Positions 25,315 through 34,003 of a DNA stretch of 64,000 bases are shown one piece after another. Each line of letters opens with the position of its first letter. The first letter of the stretch is position 1. The notes beneath the pieces were generated by a model. It searched no databases. It saw only the letters and a list, made by a program, of their open reading frames with translations, and had not been told where the DNA came from. This DNA comes from an uncultured Collinsella sp. (GTDB lineage: Bacteria > Actinomycetota > Coriobacteriia > Coriobacteriales > Coriobacteriaceae). The DNA lies in the NCBI GenBank assembly GCA_959604825.1, contig CAUHCN010000008.1:1-64000 (forward strand), given 5' to 3'. The translations under genes and the position numbers were made by a program.

Positions 25315-25343
25315 TTAGCATTTGAACCATTTGGCACTATAAT
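25315..25343 (+). promoter_or_regulatory. Promoter of crr
   Basis: TTAGCA (-35) and TATAAT (-10, 25338-25343) are separated by exactly 17 bp, 50 bp before the crr start codon. The -10 is a perfect consensus. Confidence 0.65.
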
Positions 25344-25392
25344 CACCATAGGCATGCGCACAACGTTGCGCTTAATCAAGAGGAGAAAACGT

Positions 25393-25929
25393 ATGGGTCT
25401 GTTTGACATGTTCAAGAAGAAGGCTGAGCCCGCGACTGCCGCTGCTCCGTCCTCCATCTCTGCTTCTGCCGGCGCCGACGTGCTGTGCTCGCCCGTCAAG
25501 GGCAAGGTCATCAAGATGGCCGACGTGCCCGATCCCGTCTTTGGCGGCGAGGTCCTGGGCAAGGGCTGCGCCGTGTGGCCCGAGGACGATCTGGTCTACG
25601 CTCCCTGCGACGGCAAGGTGACCGTCACCATGGGTCACGCCGTGGGCCTGCAGTCCGATAGCGGCATCGAGGTTCTGGTGCACGTTGGCGTCGATACCGT
25701 CAACATGAACGGCGACGGCTTCGAGGGCTTCGTCAAGGCCGACGACGTCGTGAAGGCCGGCCAGCCCATGCTCAAGATCGACCGCGCCAAGATCGCCGCT
25801 GCCGGCTACAAGGACTGCGTCGTCGTTGCTGTGTCCAACACCGCCGAGTTTGCCGATGTCGAACTCGCCGTCGAGGCCGACTCCGCTGTCGCCGCCGGTG
25901 ACGCCATCGTTAAGGTCGTCCGCAAGTAA
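25393..25929 (+). CDS. crr: PTS glucose-type EIIA protein
   Basis: A 178-aa single-domain EIIA of the glucose family. Residues 30-178 form the EIIA fold, with H97 in VLVHVGVDTVNMNG as phosphoacceptor and H82 (GHAVGL) as its partner; residues 1-28 form a short Ala/Ser-rich tail. It passes phosphate from HPr to EIIB domains. Both EIIBC permeases here lack EIIA, so this protein is the obvious candidate donor for them. AGGAG lies seven bases before the ATG at 25393. It has its own promoter and a strong terminator. Confidence 0.93.
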   Translation: MGLFDMFKKKAEPATAAAPSSISASAGADVLCSPVKGKVIKMADVPDPVFGGEVLGKGCAVWPEDDLVYAPCDGKVTVTMGHAVGLQSDSGIEVLVHVGVDTVNMNGDGFEGFVKADDVVKAGQPMLKIDRAKIAAAGYKDCVVVAVSNTAEFADVELAVEADSAVAAGDAIVKVVRK

Positions 25930-25953
25930 ACTGCGACATCCAAAGGATGTGCA

Positions 25954-25986
25954 AAGGTGGTCGGGTTGTCCGGCCACCTTTTTTAT
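25954..25986 (+). terminator. Intrinsic terminator of crr
   Basis: AAGGTGGTCGG pairs with CCGGCCACCTT around GTTGT and runs into TTTTTTATT. Confidence 0.85.
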
Positions 25987-26083
25987 TGCACCGCGGGGAA
26001 GCGTTTTATTGCACGTTGGGCGGGCTTGCAAACCGTTCGGACGCTAAAACGAACCGACCGCGCCTTCGTGCCGTCGAGGGTGT

Positions 26084-26113
26084 TAATAAGTGGATAGTAT
26101 GGGCTTACTTATT
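26084..26113 (+). promoter_or_regulatory. Inverted repeat before the lipoprotein gene
   Basis: TAATAAGT and ACTTATTA are separated by 14 bp containing TAGTAT. It lies about 50 bp before the start codon and probably overlaps its promoter. Confidence 0.45.
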
Positions 26114-26165
26114 ACAACGTGCGCCGCGTCTGGGAAGCGCGGTGCCGCTCATTGGGAGGAACAAC

Positions 26166-26723
26166 ATGAAAAAGAAGCTGCTGCTTGCGCCCCTCATGGC
26201 CGTTTTGGTTGCATGCGTGGTCGTGCTTTCCGGTTGTGGAGGCCCTTCGATCGAGGAACTCATCACCGAGGATCTTACGACTCAGTTTGACGAGGTCAAG
26301 AACGGTGGCGACGAGTTCCTTTCTGGTCTGGAGGAGGCTTCGGGCGACGAGTTCGAGCAGCTGGGTATCGATCCCAAGGAGTATGCCAAGACCTATCTCG
26401 AAGGCTTTGACTACGAGATCGGCGACGTGACGGTCGACGAGGACAAGGGTGTCGCGACCGCCGAGGTCTCCATCACCTGCAAGTCCATGAACAAGATCGT
26501 CGAGGACTTCTCCACCCAGTATCAGGAGAAGGTCGCCGCGCTTGATACGGTTCCTTCCGATGACGAGCTGTACAAGATGGCAGGTCAGGTTATGGTCGAT
26601 GTGACCAAGGCAACCGAGCCCAGGAAGACCACGGTTATCTTCAAGTACACCTGCAACGACGACGGCGAGTGGTCTGCCGACGACTCTGTCAACTCCGAGA
26701 TGATGGATGCAATGCTGAGCTAG
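26166..26723 (+). CDS. Putative lipoprotein, DUF5105-like
   Basis: A 185-aa protein with a lipoprotein signal: a KKK n-region, a hydrophobic stretch and the lipobox LSGC with C24. The mature part is acidic and helical, with alternating strand-like segments (YEIGDVTVDEDKGVATAEVSI). This resembles small Gram-positive lipoproteins of the DUF5105 type (tentative); function is unknown. GGAGGAA precedes the ATG at 26166. Anchored to the outer face of the membrane. A double-hairpin element begins four bases after the stop codon. Confidence 0.75.
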   Translation: MKKKLLLAPLMAVLVACVVVLSGCGGPSIEELITEDLTTQFDEVKNGGDEFLSGLEEASGDEFEQLGIDPKEYAKTYLEGFDYEIGDVTVDEDKGVATAEVSITCKSMNKIVEDFSTQYQEKVAALDTVPSDDELYKMAGQVMVDVTKATEPRKTTVIFKYTCNDDGEWSADDSVNSEMMDAMLS

Positions 26724-26726
26724 TTT

Positions 26727-26880
26727 GTTGCGGCGTTTTACCAAACGCCGCAACTGCTCGACGCTGCGCGGGCACCAGAGCGACAACTTGTCATTCAAAG
26801 AGGACGGCATGACCAGAAGGTCTATGCCGTCCTCTTTTCATGCCAATTTGTTCGCTCTGGTGCCCGCTCGCTGTCCGTCC
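26727..26880 (+). ncRNA. Double-hairpin element, copy 2 (3' of lipoprotein gene)
   Basis: Hairpin 1 (26727-26754) again has a 12-bp stem and TACC loop. Then come TGCTCGACGCTGCGCGGGC and a long hairpin in which GCGGGCACCAGAGCG pairs with CGCTCTGGTGCCCGC, and AAAGAGGACGGCAT with ATGCCGTCCTCTTT, capped by GACC-AGAA-GGTC. Arms differ from copy 1 yet pair fully. Confidence 0.6.
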
Positions 26881-26905
26881 TCTACCTGCGGCGTTGCCAT
26901 GGTAG

Positions 26906-26968
26906 TCATTGGGGCGGCACTTGGGGACGTTCCTTTTCTGCCGGCAGTTGGGGACACTCCTTGCGCCA
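26906..26968 (+). repeat. GGACGTTCC/GGACACTCC motif, partial composite copy
   Basis: GGCACTTGGGGACGTTCC and CAGTTGGGGACACTCC follow each other as in the composite repeats at 12147 and 48645, preceded by GTCATTGGGG, but the GGATAATCTCCC palindrome is missing. Confidence 0.7.
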
Positions 26969-27199
26969 GCGTTGCATCGAATGCTCGGGAAAATACGAGC
27001 CGGTATTTGGCCGAATAGCGGGTCGCGGTTTCCGGATGGGGTGGGTTGCGGAAAGTGCGACCCGGAATATTGCTCCACAACGGGATGCCGTTTCCCCGAT
27101 GGAGCTCAAGCGGAAAGCGCATCCCATTCCGGAGCTTCAAAACGGGATGCGCTTTCCGCGCGGAAGAATTGTCGCAGCTGCGTTAAGCAGTGTCGCTCG
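26969..27199. repeat. GCGGAAAGCGCATCCC palindromic region
   Basis: No gene is seen. GCGGAAAGCGCATCCC (27111-27126) and GGGATGCGCTTTCCGC (27145-27160) form a hairpin, and a related pair (GGTCGCGGTTTCCG / CGGAAAGTGCGACC) lies at about 27020-27062. A shorter related copy is at 43891-43935. Confidence 0.6.
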
Positions 27200-27868
27200 T
27201 TACTCGCCCAGAATCAGCGCCGCGAGCTCGTCCTGGGTGTCCACCACGTAGTCGGCGCCGGCGGCCTCCAGCTCTGCGCGGCCGCGGAAGCCCCAGGTGA
27301 CACCGGCGCTCTTGAGGCCGGCATTGTGACCGGTCAGGATATCGACATTGGAATCGCCTACATAGAGTGTGGTTGCCGGATCGGCGCCTAGCTCTTTCAT
27401 CACATGCAGCGTAACAGGCGCCTCGGGCTTGGGAGGAAACGCATCGACGCGGCCCTGCACCAGCGCAAAGCGCTCGGAACCAAAATACTTTTCGATAAGC
27501 GGAGCCGCCGAGACGTGGTCCTTGTTGGTGAGCACGGCGAGCTGCACATCCGCGGTGCGCAGGCGGTCGAGCATCTCGATCGTGCCTGCGTACGGTGCGG
27601 TGTGGTCCTCCTTGTGCTCGCCGTAATAAGCCCTAAACTCGGCAAGCGTCTGCTCAAACATACGCCCGTCGCCCGCATACTCGGCAGGCATAAAGCGTTC
27701 GACCAGCTTGAGCATGCCGTTTCCCACTTTGTAGCGGTACTCGTCTACGGCAAACGTGGGCCAGCCGTGCATCTCGCAGGTATGGTTGCCGGCGGCCGCC
27801 AGGTCCTCGAGCGTGTTGAGAATGGTGCCGTCCAGATCAAAAATCACATGGGAATAATCCGCTGCCAT
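27200..27868 (-). CDS. HAD-family phosphatase (phosphoglycolate phosphatase-like)
   Basis: A 222-aa HAD hydrolase. Motif I is DLDGT (D11, D13), motif II is LTNKDH, the motif III lysine lies in PPKPEAP and motif IV is YVGDSNVDI. An inserted helical cap follows motif I. This is the pattern of phosphoglycolate phosphatase or related sugar-phosphate phosphatases; the substrate is not defined. AGGAG precedes the ATG at 27868; the ORF continues upstream without a better start. It lies downstream of hypE on the same strand with a gap of about 105 bp. Confidence 0.82.
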   Translation of the reverse strand: MAADYSHVIFDLDGTILNTLEDLAAAGNHTCEMHGWPTFAVDEYRYKVGNGMLKLVERFMPAEYAGDGRMFEQTLAEFRAYYGEHKEDHTAPYAGTIEMLDRLRTADVQLAVLTNKDHVSAAPLIEKYFGSERFALVQGRVDAFPPKPEAPVTLHVMKELGADPATTLYVGDSNVDILTGHNAGLKSAGVTWGFRGRAELEAAGADYVVDTQDELAALILGE

Positions 27869-27973
27869 GGTTGCTCCTGCCGCTTGAGTTGTAAAACGCA
27901 CCCCATGATACTGGGCATGCGTGCCGGGCATGTTTGGAATCTGAATATCTTTAATAGCCCTGAGCCTTTGTCG

Positions 27974-29008
27974 TTAGCAAATCCTCGGTAGCTGCTCTCC
28001 TACGAGCATGTCGAGGATACGGGTCGAGCCCCAGCCGGTGCGTACGCGCACGGCGGGACGGGCGCCCTCGGCAAGCGGCAGCACGCGGCCGATAATGGCA
28101 GCGTTCTCTCCGTAGCGGGCGGCGCGCATGGCCGCCAGCGCGGCATCGGCCTGCTCAGCCGGCACCACGGCGACCATCTTGCCCTCGTTTGCCACCTGCA
28201 GCACATCGTAGCCGAGCATCTCGCAGGCTGCCTGCACGTCGGGGCGCACGGGCACGGCATCCTCGTCGACCTCCATGGCAACGCCGCTGGCCTGCGCAAA
28301 CTCGTTGAGCGTCGAGGCCAGGCCACCGCGCGTGGGGTCGCGAAAGCAGCGCGTGTCGGGTGCTGCGGCAAGCACATCGGCAATCAGCTGGTTGAGCGGC
28401 GCGGCATCGCTTTCGATGGTGCTCGAAAACGCCAAGCCCTCGCGTTGGCTCATGATGGCGATGCCGTGGTCGCCGAGTGTACCCGACACCAGAATGACGT
28501 CGCCGGGGCGGCAGTTGGCGCCGCTGAGCGCCACACCCGCGGGTACCTCGCCCACGCCGGCGGTATTGATGTAGACGCCGTCGGCCCCGCCGCGCTCAAC
28601 CACCTTGGTGTCGCCGGTGATGATCGCCACGCCCGCCTCGCGCGCCGTCTCGGCCATGGTCTGCACGATCTGACGCAGCTTATCCATGGGATAGCCCTCT
28701 TCGAGGATAAAGCCGCACGATAGGTAGCGCACGTTGGCACCCGAGGTCGCGACGTCGTTGACGGTTCCGCACACGGCGAGGCGGCCGATGTTGCCACCGG
28801 GGAAGAACTGCGGCGAGACTACAAAGCTGTCGGTCGACATGGCGATGCGCCCGCTCGCGGGCAGCGCGGCGACGCCGGCATCGTTGCCCGCAAGCAGCTC
28901 GGGCGACCCAAAGGCATCCAAAAAGACCTCATCGATGATGCGCTTCATCATCTGCCCGCCCGAGCCGTGGCCCAACAGGACAGTGCTATCGGTGGCAGTA
29001 CGGGACAT
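27974..29008 (-). CDS. hypE: Hydrogenase maturation protein HypE
   Basis: A 344-aa protein ending in PRIC: the C-terminal cysteine carries the carbamoyl group that HypE dehydrates to thiocyanate, the source of the CN ligands of [NiFe] hydrogenase. LLGHGSGGQMMKRII at the N-terminus and the PurM-like ATP-binding body are typical. It works with HypF, HypC and HypD, all encoded just upstream on this strand. A double-hairpin element separates it from hypD. Confidence 0.93.
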   Translation of the reverse strand: MSRTATDSTVLLGHGSGGQMMKRIIDEVFLDAFGSPELLAGNDAGVAALPASGRIAMSTDSFVVSPQFFPGGNIGRLAVCGTVNDVATSGANVRYLSCGFILEEGYPMDKLRQIVQTMAETAREAGVAIITGDTKVVERGGADGVYINTAGVGEVPAGVALSGANCRPGDVILVSGTLGDHGIAIMSQREGLAFSSTIESDAAPLNQLIADVLAAAPDTRCFRDPTRGGLASTLNEFAQASGVAMEVDEDAVPVRPDVQAACEMLGYDVLQVANEGKMVAVVPAEQADAALAAMRAARYGENAAIIGRVLPLAEGARPAVRVRTGWGSTRILDMLVGEQLPRIC

Positions 29009-29073
29009 ATCGAAAACTCCAATCGTGGGGGGTCGGCAATAGCTGAGTGTGGCAGAATCGATGTTAAGTAAAA

Positions 29074-29217
29074 GTCAGCGAGCGCCATTCAGGCGAAGTG
29101 AGTTGCCTTGAAAGAGGAGGCTGCTGGGCTTTTGCCCGCAGCCGACGATTGAAAGGCAAATCGCTCGCCTGAATGGCGCGCAGCGTCGACCGGTCCGCCG
29201 TTCGTTAGAACGGCGGA
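29074..29217 (-). ncRNA. Double-hairpin element, copy 3 (3' of hypD)
   Basis: Read on the minus strand after the hypD stop: a 10-bp hairpin (TCCGCCGTTC / GAACGGCGGA), then GGTCGACGCTGCGC, a long hairpin with outer arms TCGCCTGAATGGCG and its complement and an inner GGCTGC-GGGC / GCCC-GCAGCC apex, ending CGCTCGCTGAC. It lies between hypD and hypE and might set their relative expression. Confidence 0.55.
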
Positions 29218-29219
29218 AC

Positions 29220-30335
29220 CTAACAGCCTCGGTAGCGGAAATATGCTGCACAGCTGCCCTCGGAGCTCACCATGCACGGTCCGACGGGATGTTCGGGCGT
29301 ACATGCGTGGCCGAACAGCGGGCAGTCGCTCGGCGTGATGGCGCCGCGCAGCACGTCGCCGCAGCGGCACCCGCGTGGTTCGACCGTCGGTTCAATGGGT
29401 ACGTCAAAGCGGGCGCCGGCATCAAAGCGCGCGAATTCGGGCCGGATGGAAAGACCCGAGTTGGCAATCGGTCCCAGTCCGCGCCACGTGGTGTCGCACG
29501 GCTCAAATACCTGCTCGACCAGCTGGCGCGCTACGGGGTTGCCGTCAGCGTTGACGCCACGGCGGTAGGCGTTGTCGATCGCCGGCCTTTTCTCGACAAC
29601 CATCTGGACCAGCATGCAGATACCTTGCAGGATATCGACCGGCTCAAACCCGGTGACTACGCCGGGGGTCTCGAACTCATCGACCAAAAACCCAAAGGGT
29701 GCCAGGCCCGTGATGGTAGCGACGTGGCCCGGCAGGATAAAGCCGTCGATGGTGGTCTCGGGATCGTTGGCAATCGCGCATAGCGCCGGCGGCGTGGTCT
29801 TGTGGGCGCAATAGACCGAGAAGTTCTGGAGCCCGCGTGCATCGGCCTCCAAAATGGCGGCGGCGATGGTGGGCGTTGTGGTCTCAAAGCCCACGCCCAT
29901 AAAAATGACCGGGCGATCGGGGTTGTGTTCGGCGATATCGAGTGCATCGAGTGGGGAGTACACAATGCGAATATCGCGCCCCGCGGCCTTTTGCGCGGCG
30001 AGCGAGGTAGACGACCCGGGCACGCGCATCATGTCGCCAAAGGTGGTGATGATGGCGCCGTCCATCTTGGCGAGCGCGATTGCATGGTCGATATCGCGGT
30101 TGGCGGTAACGCAGACGGGGCAACCCGGACCGCTCAGCAGTTTGAGCCCGGCAGGCATAATGGAGCGAAAGCCATAGCGCCCGATGCTCACGGTATGCGT
30201 GCCGCAGACTTCCATAAGGTTGATGCTGCGGCTGCCGACAAGCTCATGAATACGATCGATGAGCTCGCGAGCCAGCCTGGGGTCGCGAAATGCCGAAAAG
30301 TCGATACCGGAGCGCGCCGGCTGTCCGGCCGCCAC
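29220..30335 (-). CDS. hypD: Hydrogenase maturation protein HypD
   Basis: A 371-aa iron-sulfur protein, with the family motifs MEVCGTHT, GPGCPVC, GVGFETTTPT and a C-terminal Cys cluster (CRCGDVL, CPLFGHAC). HypD and HypC build the Fe(CN)2CO part of the [NiFe] centre. The start is GTG at 30335, overlapping the hypC stop codon by one base (TAGTG), so the two genes are translationally coupled. Confidence 0.93.
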   Translation of the reverse strand: MAAGQPARSGIDFSAFRDPRLARELIDRIHELVGSRSINLMEVCGTHTVSIGRYGFRSIMPAGLKLLSGPGCPVCVTANRDIDHAIALAKMDGAIITTFGDMMRVPGSSTSLAAQKAAGRDIRIVYSPLDALDIAEHNPDRPVIFMGVGFETTTPTIAAAILEADARGLQNFSVYCAHKTTPPALCAIANDPETTIDGFILPGHVATITGLAPFGFLVDEFETPGVVTGFEPVDILQGICMLVQMVVEKRPAIDNAYRRGVNADGNPVARQLVEQVFEPCDTTWRGLGPIANSGLSIRPEFARFDAGARFDVPIEPTVEPRGCRCGDVLRGAITPSDCPLFGHACTPEHPVGPCMVSSEGSCAAYFRYRGC

Positions 30336-30595
30336 TAGTATGCCTCGGCCGGATTGCTGGCCAGTTGGTCTTCTTCGGCCAGTTCGGTCATGGCATTAAC
30401 GAGCTCGAGCGTTTCTTGCGCTTCCTGCTCGTCGACGATCTGGATGCCAAAGCCGGCGTGTACGAGAATATAGTCGCCAACCTGCGCCGTCGGCACGAGA
30501 CGCAGCGAAACGGGGCGCTCGATGCCCATCATGTCGACGGTCGCCTTAAGGTCGTCGTCGCGTTTGACCACTTTACCGGGAACGGCAAGGCACAT
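30335..30595 (-). CDS. hypC: Hydrogenase maturation chaperone HypC
   Basis: An 86-aa protein starting MCLAVPGKV; the Cys after the initiator Met is the iron-binding residue. HypC carries the Fe(CN)2CO group with HypD and delivers it to the hydrogenase large subunit. Length is normal. The stop codon overlaps the hypD start. No hydrogenase structural gene lies in the window, so the client enzyme is elsewhere. Confidence 0.93.
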   Translation of the reverse strand: MCLAVPGKVVKRDDDLKATVDMMGIERPVSLRLVPTAQVGDYILVHAGFGIQIVDEQEAQETLELVNAMTELAEEDQLASNPAEAY

Positions 30596-30726
30596 AATGT
30601 TCCCCTTTTATACGTTTTGCGCTGGATAGGCGCCTAATTACCCATCAGTTGATGGTAGCGCTCGCGGGAGTCACGAGCAAACGCGTTACACCTGTGAGAC
30701 GGCGGCGCGCAGGCTGGCAAAACAGC

Positions 30727-33198
30727 CTATCGCGATGCTGTCTGCGCGAGGCGAGCGCGAGCGATGGCGGCCTGACCGTAGGCGATGCAGCCGTCGTTGA
30801 CGGGCACGGCGTGGGGGACCAAGACGGCAAGACCGGCGTCTTTGAGTTCGTGGGTAAGGAGCCGAAGCAAAAGTCGGTTCATGAACACGCCGCCCGAGAG
30901 CGCGACGGTGTCGAGGTCTTCACGGACGCAGATCTCGCTTGCGATGCGGGCCGACGCGCGTGCGATGGTGGCGTGGAAGTCGAGCGCGAGCTTGCCAGCG
31001 GGCACGCCGGTCCTGATTCCCTCCAAAAGCGCCTCAAAAAGCGGCCTGGAGTTCAGAACATGGCAATCGTCCGGACGGGATGATTCGATTACGGAAAAGC
31101 TGGCCATATTGCCGGTGGGGCAGGCACTTTCACTGCTGAACGCGCGCCAGGCGGCGGCTTCGAGTTCTATGGCGGGTTCGCCCTCGTAGGTTGCCTTGTC
31201 ACAGATGCCCAGAATTGCTGCCGCGGCATCAAAGAGGCGCCCCATGCTGCTGGTACGCGGGCTGTTGATGCCGCGCTCGATCATGGTGGCTGTCACGCGG
31301 CGCGTTTGCTCGTCGAGGCTGTCCAAAAGCCGAGCGGCACCTGGGTGCTCGAGCAGGCCGAGCTCACTGAGCAGGGCAAAGGCGTTGCGGCGGGCATCGC
31401 GTACGGACGCTACGCCACCGGGTAGGGCCCAAGTGCGCAGATGCGCTGCGCGCTCAAAGTCAGCAAGGCCAGCGACAAGAAACTCGCCGCCCCAAATGGT
31501 CCCATCGGTGCCGGCACCGGTGCCGTCAAAGGCGATGCCAAGGACGCGCGCCTCGGGCGCAAGCTGGCCTGCAACAATCGCTTCTGCCATCACGCTTGCG
31601 ATGTGCGCATGATGGTGCTGGACTTCGATAAGCGGCAGATTGTGCTCCCGTGCCTGCTCGCGCGCCCACTGGCCCGATAGATAACTGGGGTGTAAATCGC
31701 AGGCCAAGGCGGCGGGTGCCAAGTCAAAGAGATCTTCCAAGCGCGTGCGCGCGGCGTTCCAGGCATCGAAGGTCTCGCCGTTTTCAACATCGCCGATATG
31801 CTGCGACACAAAACAGGTTGCCTCGCCGTTCGTCCCTTCACGCGTGAGCGCAATCGTGGCCTTTTGTTGTGGCCCGCAGGCGAGCATGCAGGGCGGAGCG
31901 CCGTCGAGCGCCGGCAACGGCAGCGGCTGGGGCGCATATCCGCGAGCGCGGCGAACGGGCATAACGGCGCCGTCGACCACGCGTACCACAGAGTCGTCGT
32001 AGCGCGACAGAATTGCGCGGTCGTTACCGAGCAGCGCATCGGCGATGCCGACGGCAACGAGGTGTTCCCAGGCAAGGTTGTCGTCGGTCTCGATGGGCTC
32101 TTCGCTCAGGTTGCCGCTGGTCATGACGAGCGCGTGCATACCGCGGGCTTCTGCCGCGGCAAGCAACAGATGCTGAAGCGGGGTGTAGGGGAGCATAACG
32201 CCGAGCTCGGGCAGGTCGTGCGCGATGGACGGCGCGAGTACGAGGGCGTCGGGAGAATCGTCGTCGCTCCCGCAAACAGCACGTCGGCGCAGCAGTACAA
32301 TGGGGCGAATGCTGCCGGTCAGCAAACCGCGCTCAACGTCGTTGACGTGGCACAGGCGTTCAACGTCGGCAAGGTCGCGCACCATAACGGCAAGCGGCTT
32401 ATTGCTACGGCGTTTGCGGCGGCGAAGCTCGGCTGCCGCCTGCTCGTTGGAGGCATCGCATGCCAAGTGAAATCCGCCCAGGCCCTTGATGGCGACGATA
32501 CCGCCGTTGGCCAGCAACTCAACACAGCGGTCGATAATGGCGTCGCTGGCCTCGCGTGTGGTGCCGACGGCCGGTGTCGCGGACGAATTCCCGCACGCAT
32601 CGCCGTTCACAGCCTCGCGCCACGTAATATGCGGCCCGCAATCAAAGCAGGCATCGGGCTGCGCGTGAAAACGCCGGTCGAGTGGGTCGGCATACTCCGC
32701 GGCGCACTTGGGACACATGGGAAAACAATCCATCGAGGTGGCCGCTCGATCGTAAGGCAGCGAGCGGATGATGGTAAAGCGCGGCCCGCAGTTAGTGCAG
32801 TTGATAAAGGGGTAGTGATAGCGTCGGTCGGCGGGATCGAACAACTCGCGCAGGCAATCGTCACAGGTAGCGATATCGGGCGAGACGAGCGTGGTATGAG
32901 CGGTCTGATCCTGCGATGCCACAATGCGAAAGCCCCGCTCATCGGCAGCGCTCCAGCCGCCAGGCCCCAAATCCGCAACATCGACTCGCTCAACGCGAGC
33001 CGCCGCGGGCGCATGCGCAGAAAGCGCGGCAACAAAAGCATCGAGCGCATCGGCCGGAGCGTGCGCCTCGATATGCACGCCGTCGCCCGCGTTGAGCACC
33101 CATCCGCAAATGCCATGCGCCATGGCCTCGCGATACACAAACGGCCGCATGCCAACGCCCTGCACAATGCCCGTCACATGAATATGCACATGTCGCAT
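30727..33198 (-). CDS. hypF: Carbamoyltransferase HypF
   Basis: An 823-aa multidomain protein: acylphosphatase domain (VTGIVQGVGMRPFVY), two zinc-finger motifs (CDDC...CTNC and CPKC...CFDC), a YrdC-like domain (KGLGGFHLACDA) and a Kae1-like kinase domain with HHHAHIASV. HypF uses carbamoyl phosphate and ATP to carbamoylate HypE, starting CN ligand synthesis. GAGGGG lies six or seven bases before the ATG at 33198; the upstream ATG at 33225 lacks a site. The operon order is 82-aa ORF, nikR, hypF, hypC, hypD, hypE. Confidence 0.93.
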   Translation of the reverse strand: MRHVHIHVTGIVQGVGMRPFVYREAMAHGICGWVLNAGDGVHIEAHAPADALDAFVAALSAHAPAAARVERVDVADLGPGGWSAADERGFRIVASQDQTAHTTLVSPDIATCDDCLRELFDPADRRYHYPFINCTNCGPRFTIIRSLPYDRAATSMDCFPMCPKCAAEYADPLDRRFHAQPDACFDCGPHITWREAVNGDACGNSSATPAVGTTREASDAIIDRCVELLANGGIVAIKGLGGFHLACDASNEQAAAELRRRKRRSNKPLAVMVRDLADVERLCHVNDVERGLLTGSIRPIVLLRRRAVCGSDDDSPDALVLAPSIAHDLPELGVMLPYTPLQHLLLAAAEARGMHALVMTSGNLSEEPIETDDNLAWEHLVAVGIADALLGNDRAILSRYDDSVVRVVDGAVMPVRRARGYAPQPLPLPALDGAPPCMLACGPQQKATIALTREGTNGEATCFVSQHIGDVENGETFDAWNAARTRLEDLFDLAPAALACDLHPSYLSGQWAREQAREHNLPLIEVQHHHAHIASVMAEAIVAGQLAPEARVLGIAFDGTGAGTDGTIWGGEFLVAGLADFERAAHLRTWALPGGVASVRDARRNAFALLSELGLLEHPGAARLLDSLDEQTRRVTATMIERGINSPRTSSMGRLFDAAAAILGICDKATYEGEPAIELEAAAWRAFSSESACPTGNMASFSVIESSRPDDCHVLNSRPLFEALLEGIRTGVPAGKLALDFHATIARASARIASEICVREDLDTVALSGGVFMNRLLLRLLTHELKDAGLAVLVPHAVPVNDGCIAYGQAAIARARLAQTASR

Positions 33199-33240
33199 GC
33201 GACACCCCTCATCAAAACCGACCAAATAGGGACAGGTGCG

Positions 33241-33753
33241 CTACAGCCCCAGGCTCTGCTTGGTGGCGGCGCACGTGAGCTCACCGTGCTTAACGCCGCG
33301 CAGGCCCAGCAGGCGGTCGGCTAGTTCGTAGACGCGCTCGCCGCGACCCTTGAGCGCCAGAATCTCTAAGCAGTTGTGGTGATCCAGATGCACGTGCATG
33401 GTCGATACGATCTCGTCGGTGTAGTCGTGCTGCACTTCGTCCAGACGGCGCGTCAGGTCGCCGGTATGGTGGTCGTAGATCATGGTGAGCGACCCGATAA
33501 CATGCTCATCGGGCGTGCGCATCTGCTCCTTGGCGATCGAGGCGCGAATCAGGTCGCGCACGGCCTCGGAGCGGTTGGCCACGTCGCCGCGGCGCGCGAT
33601 CTGTTCGTCAAAACGGCGCAGCAGGTCGTCCGGTGCGGTAACCGAAAAGCGGACCAGCTCGGAGCCGGAGCCACTACAGTGGCAGCCTGCGTCACCGTCC
33701 GCCCCGTGCGGATGCTCGTGCTCGTACCCGCAGCCGTGCTCGTGTTCGGCCAC
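33241..33753 (-). CDS. nikR: Nickel-responsive regulator NikR
   Basis: A 170-aa ribbon-helix-helix repressor. The DNA-binding part is ELVRFSVTAPDDLLRRFDEQI, and the C-terminal ACT-like domain carries H109, H120, H122 and C128, with the same spacing as the nickel ligands H76, H87, H89 and C95 of E. coli NikR. A His/Cys-rich N-terminal extension of about 30 residues (HEHGCGYEHEHPHG, GCHCSG) is an addition that could bind metal. The start is GTG at 33753, one base after the stop of the upstream 82-aa gene. Lying inside the hyp operon it probably regulates nickel supply or hydrogenase genes, including its own operon. Confidence 0.9.
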   Translation of the reverse strand: MAEHEHGCGYEHEHPHGADGDAGCHCSGSGSELVRFSVTAPDDLLRRFDEQIARRGDVANRSEAVRDLIRASIAKEQMRTPDEHVIGSLTMIYDHHTGDLTRRLDEVQHDYTDEIVSTMHVHLDHHNCLEILALKGRGERVYELADRLLGLRGVKHGELTCAATKQSLGL

Positions 33754-33754
33754 G

Positions 33755-34003
33755 TTACACCAGCTTCACGGAGCCGACGGAGTTGTGGTCGGCCTCGATG
33801 GCCTCTTCGTAGCCCTCGAGTGCGTCGTGGGCCTCGTGCAGCGCGGCCATGGCTGCCTCGAGCTTGGCGCCGATGCGCTCCATGTCAAAATTCTCGGTCG
33901 CATGCAGCAACTGATGGCTCCACTCGTGAGCGAGCTCGATGGTGTCGTCGACCTGCTTGACGCTCATGGCAAGCTGGCTCATGTTCATTCCAACATCATG
34001 CAT
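33755..34003 (-). CDS. 82-aa helical protein in the nikR-hyp operon
   Basis: I do not recognise this family. The protein (MHDVGMNMSQLAMSVKQVDD...) is predicted almost entirely helical, acidic, with four His and four Met, and no membrane segment or Cys. The stop codon is one base before the nikR start, so the two genes are cotranscribed and probably coupled. AAGGAGAT lies upstream of the ATG. The setting suggests a role in nickel handling or hydrogenase biogenesis (inference). Confidence 0.7.
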   Translation of the reverse strand: MHDVGMNMSQLAMSVKQVDDTIELAHEWSHQLLHATENFDMERIGAKLEAAMAALHEAHDALEGYEEAIEADHNSVGSVKLV

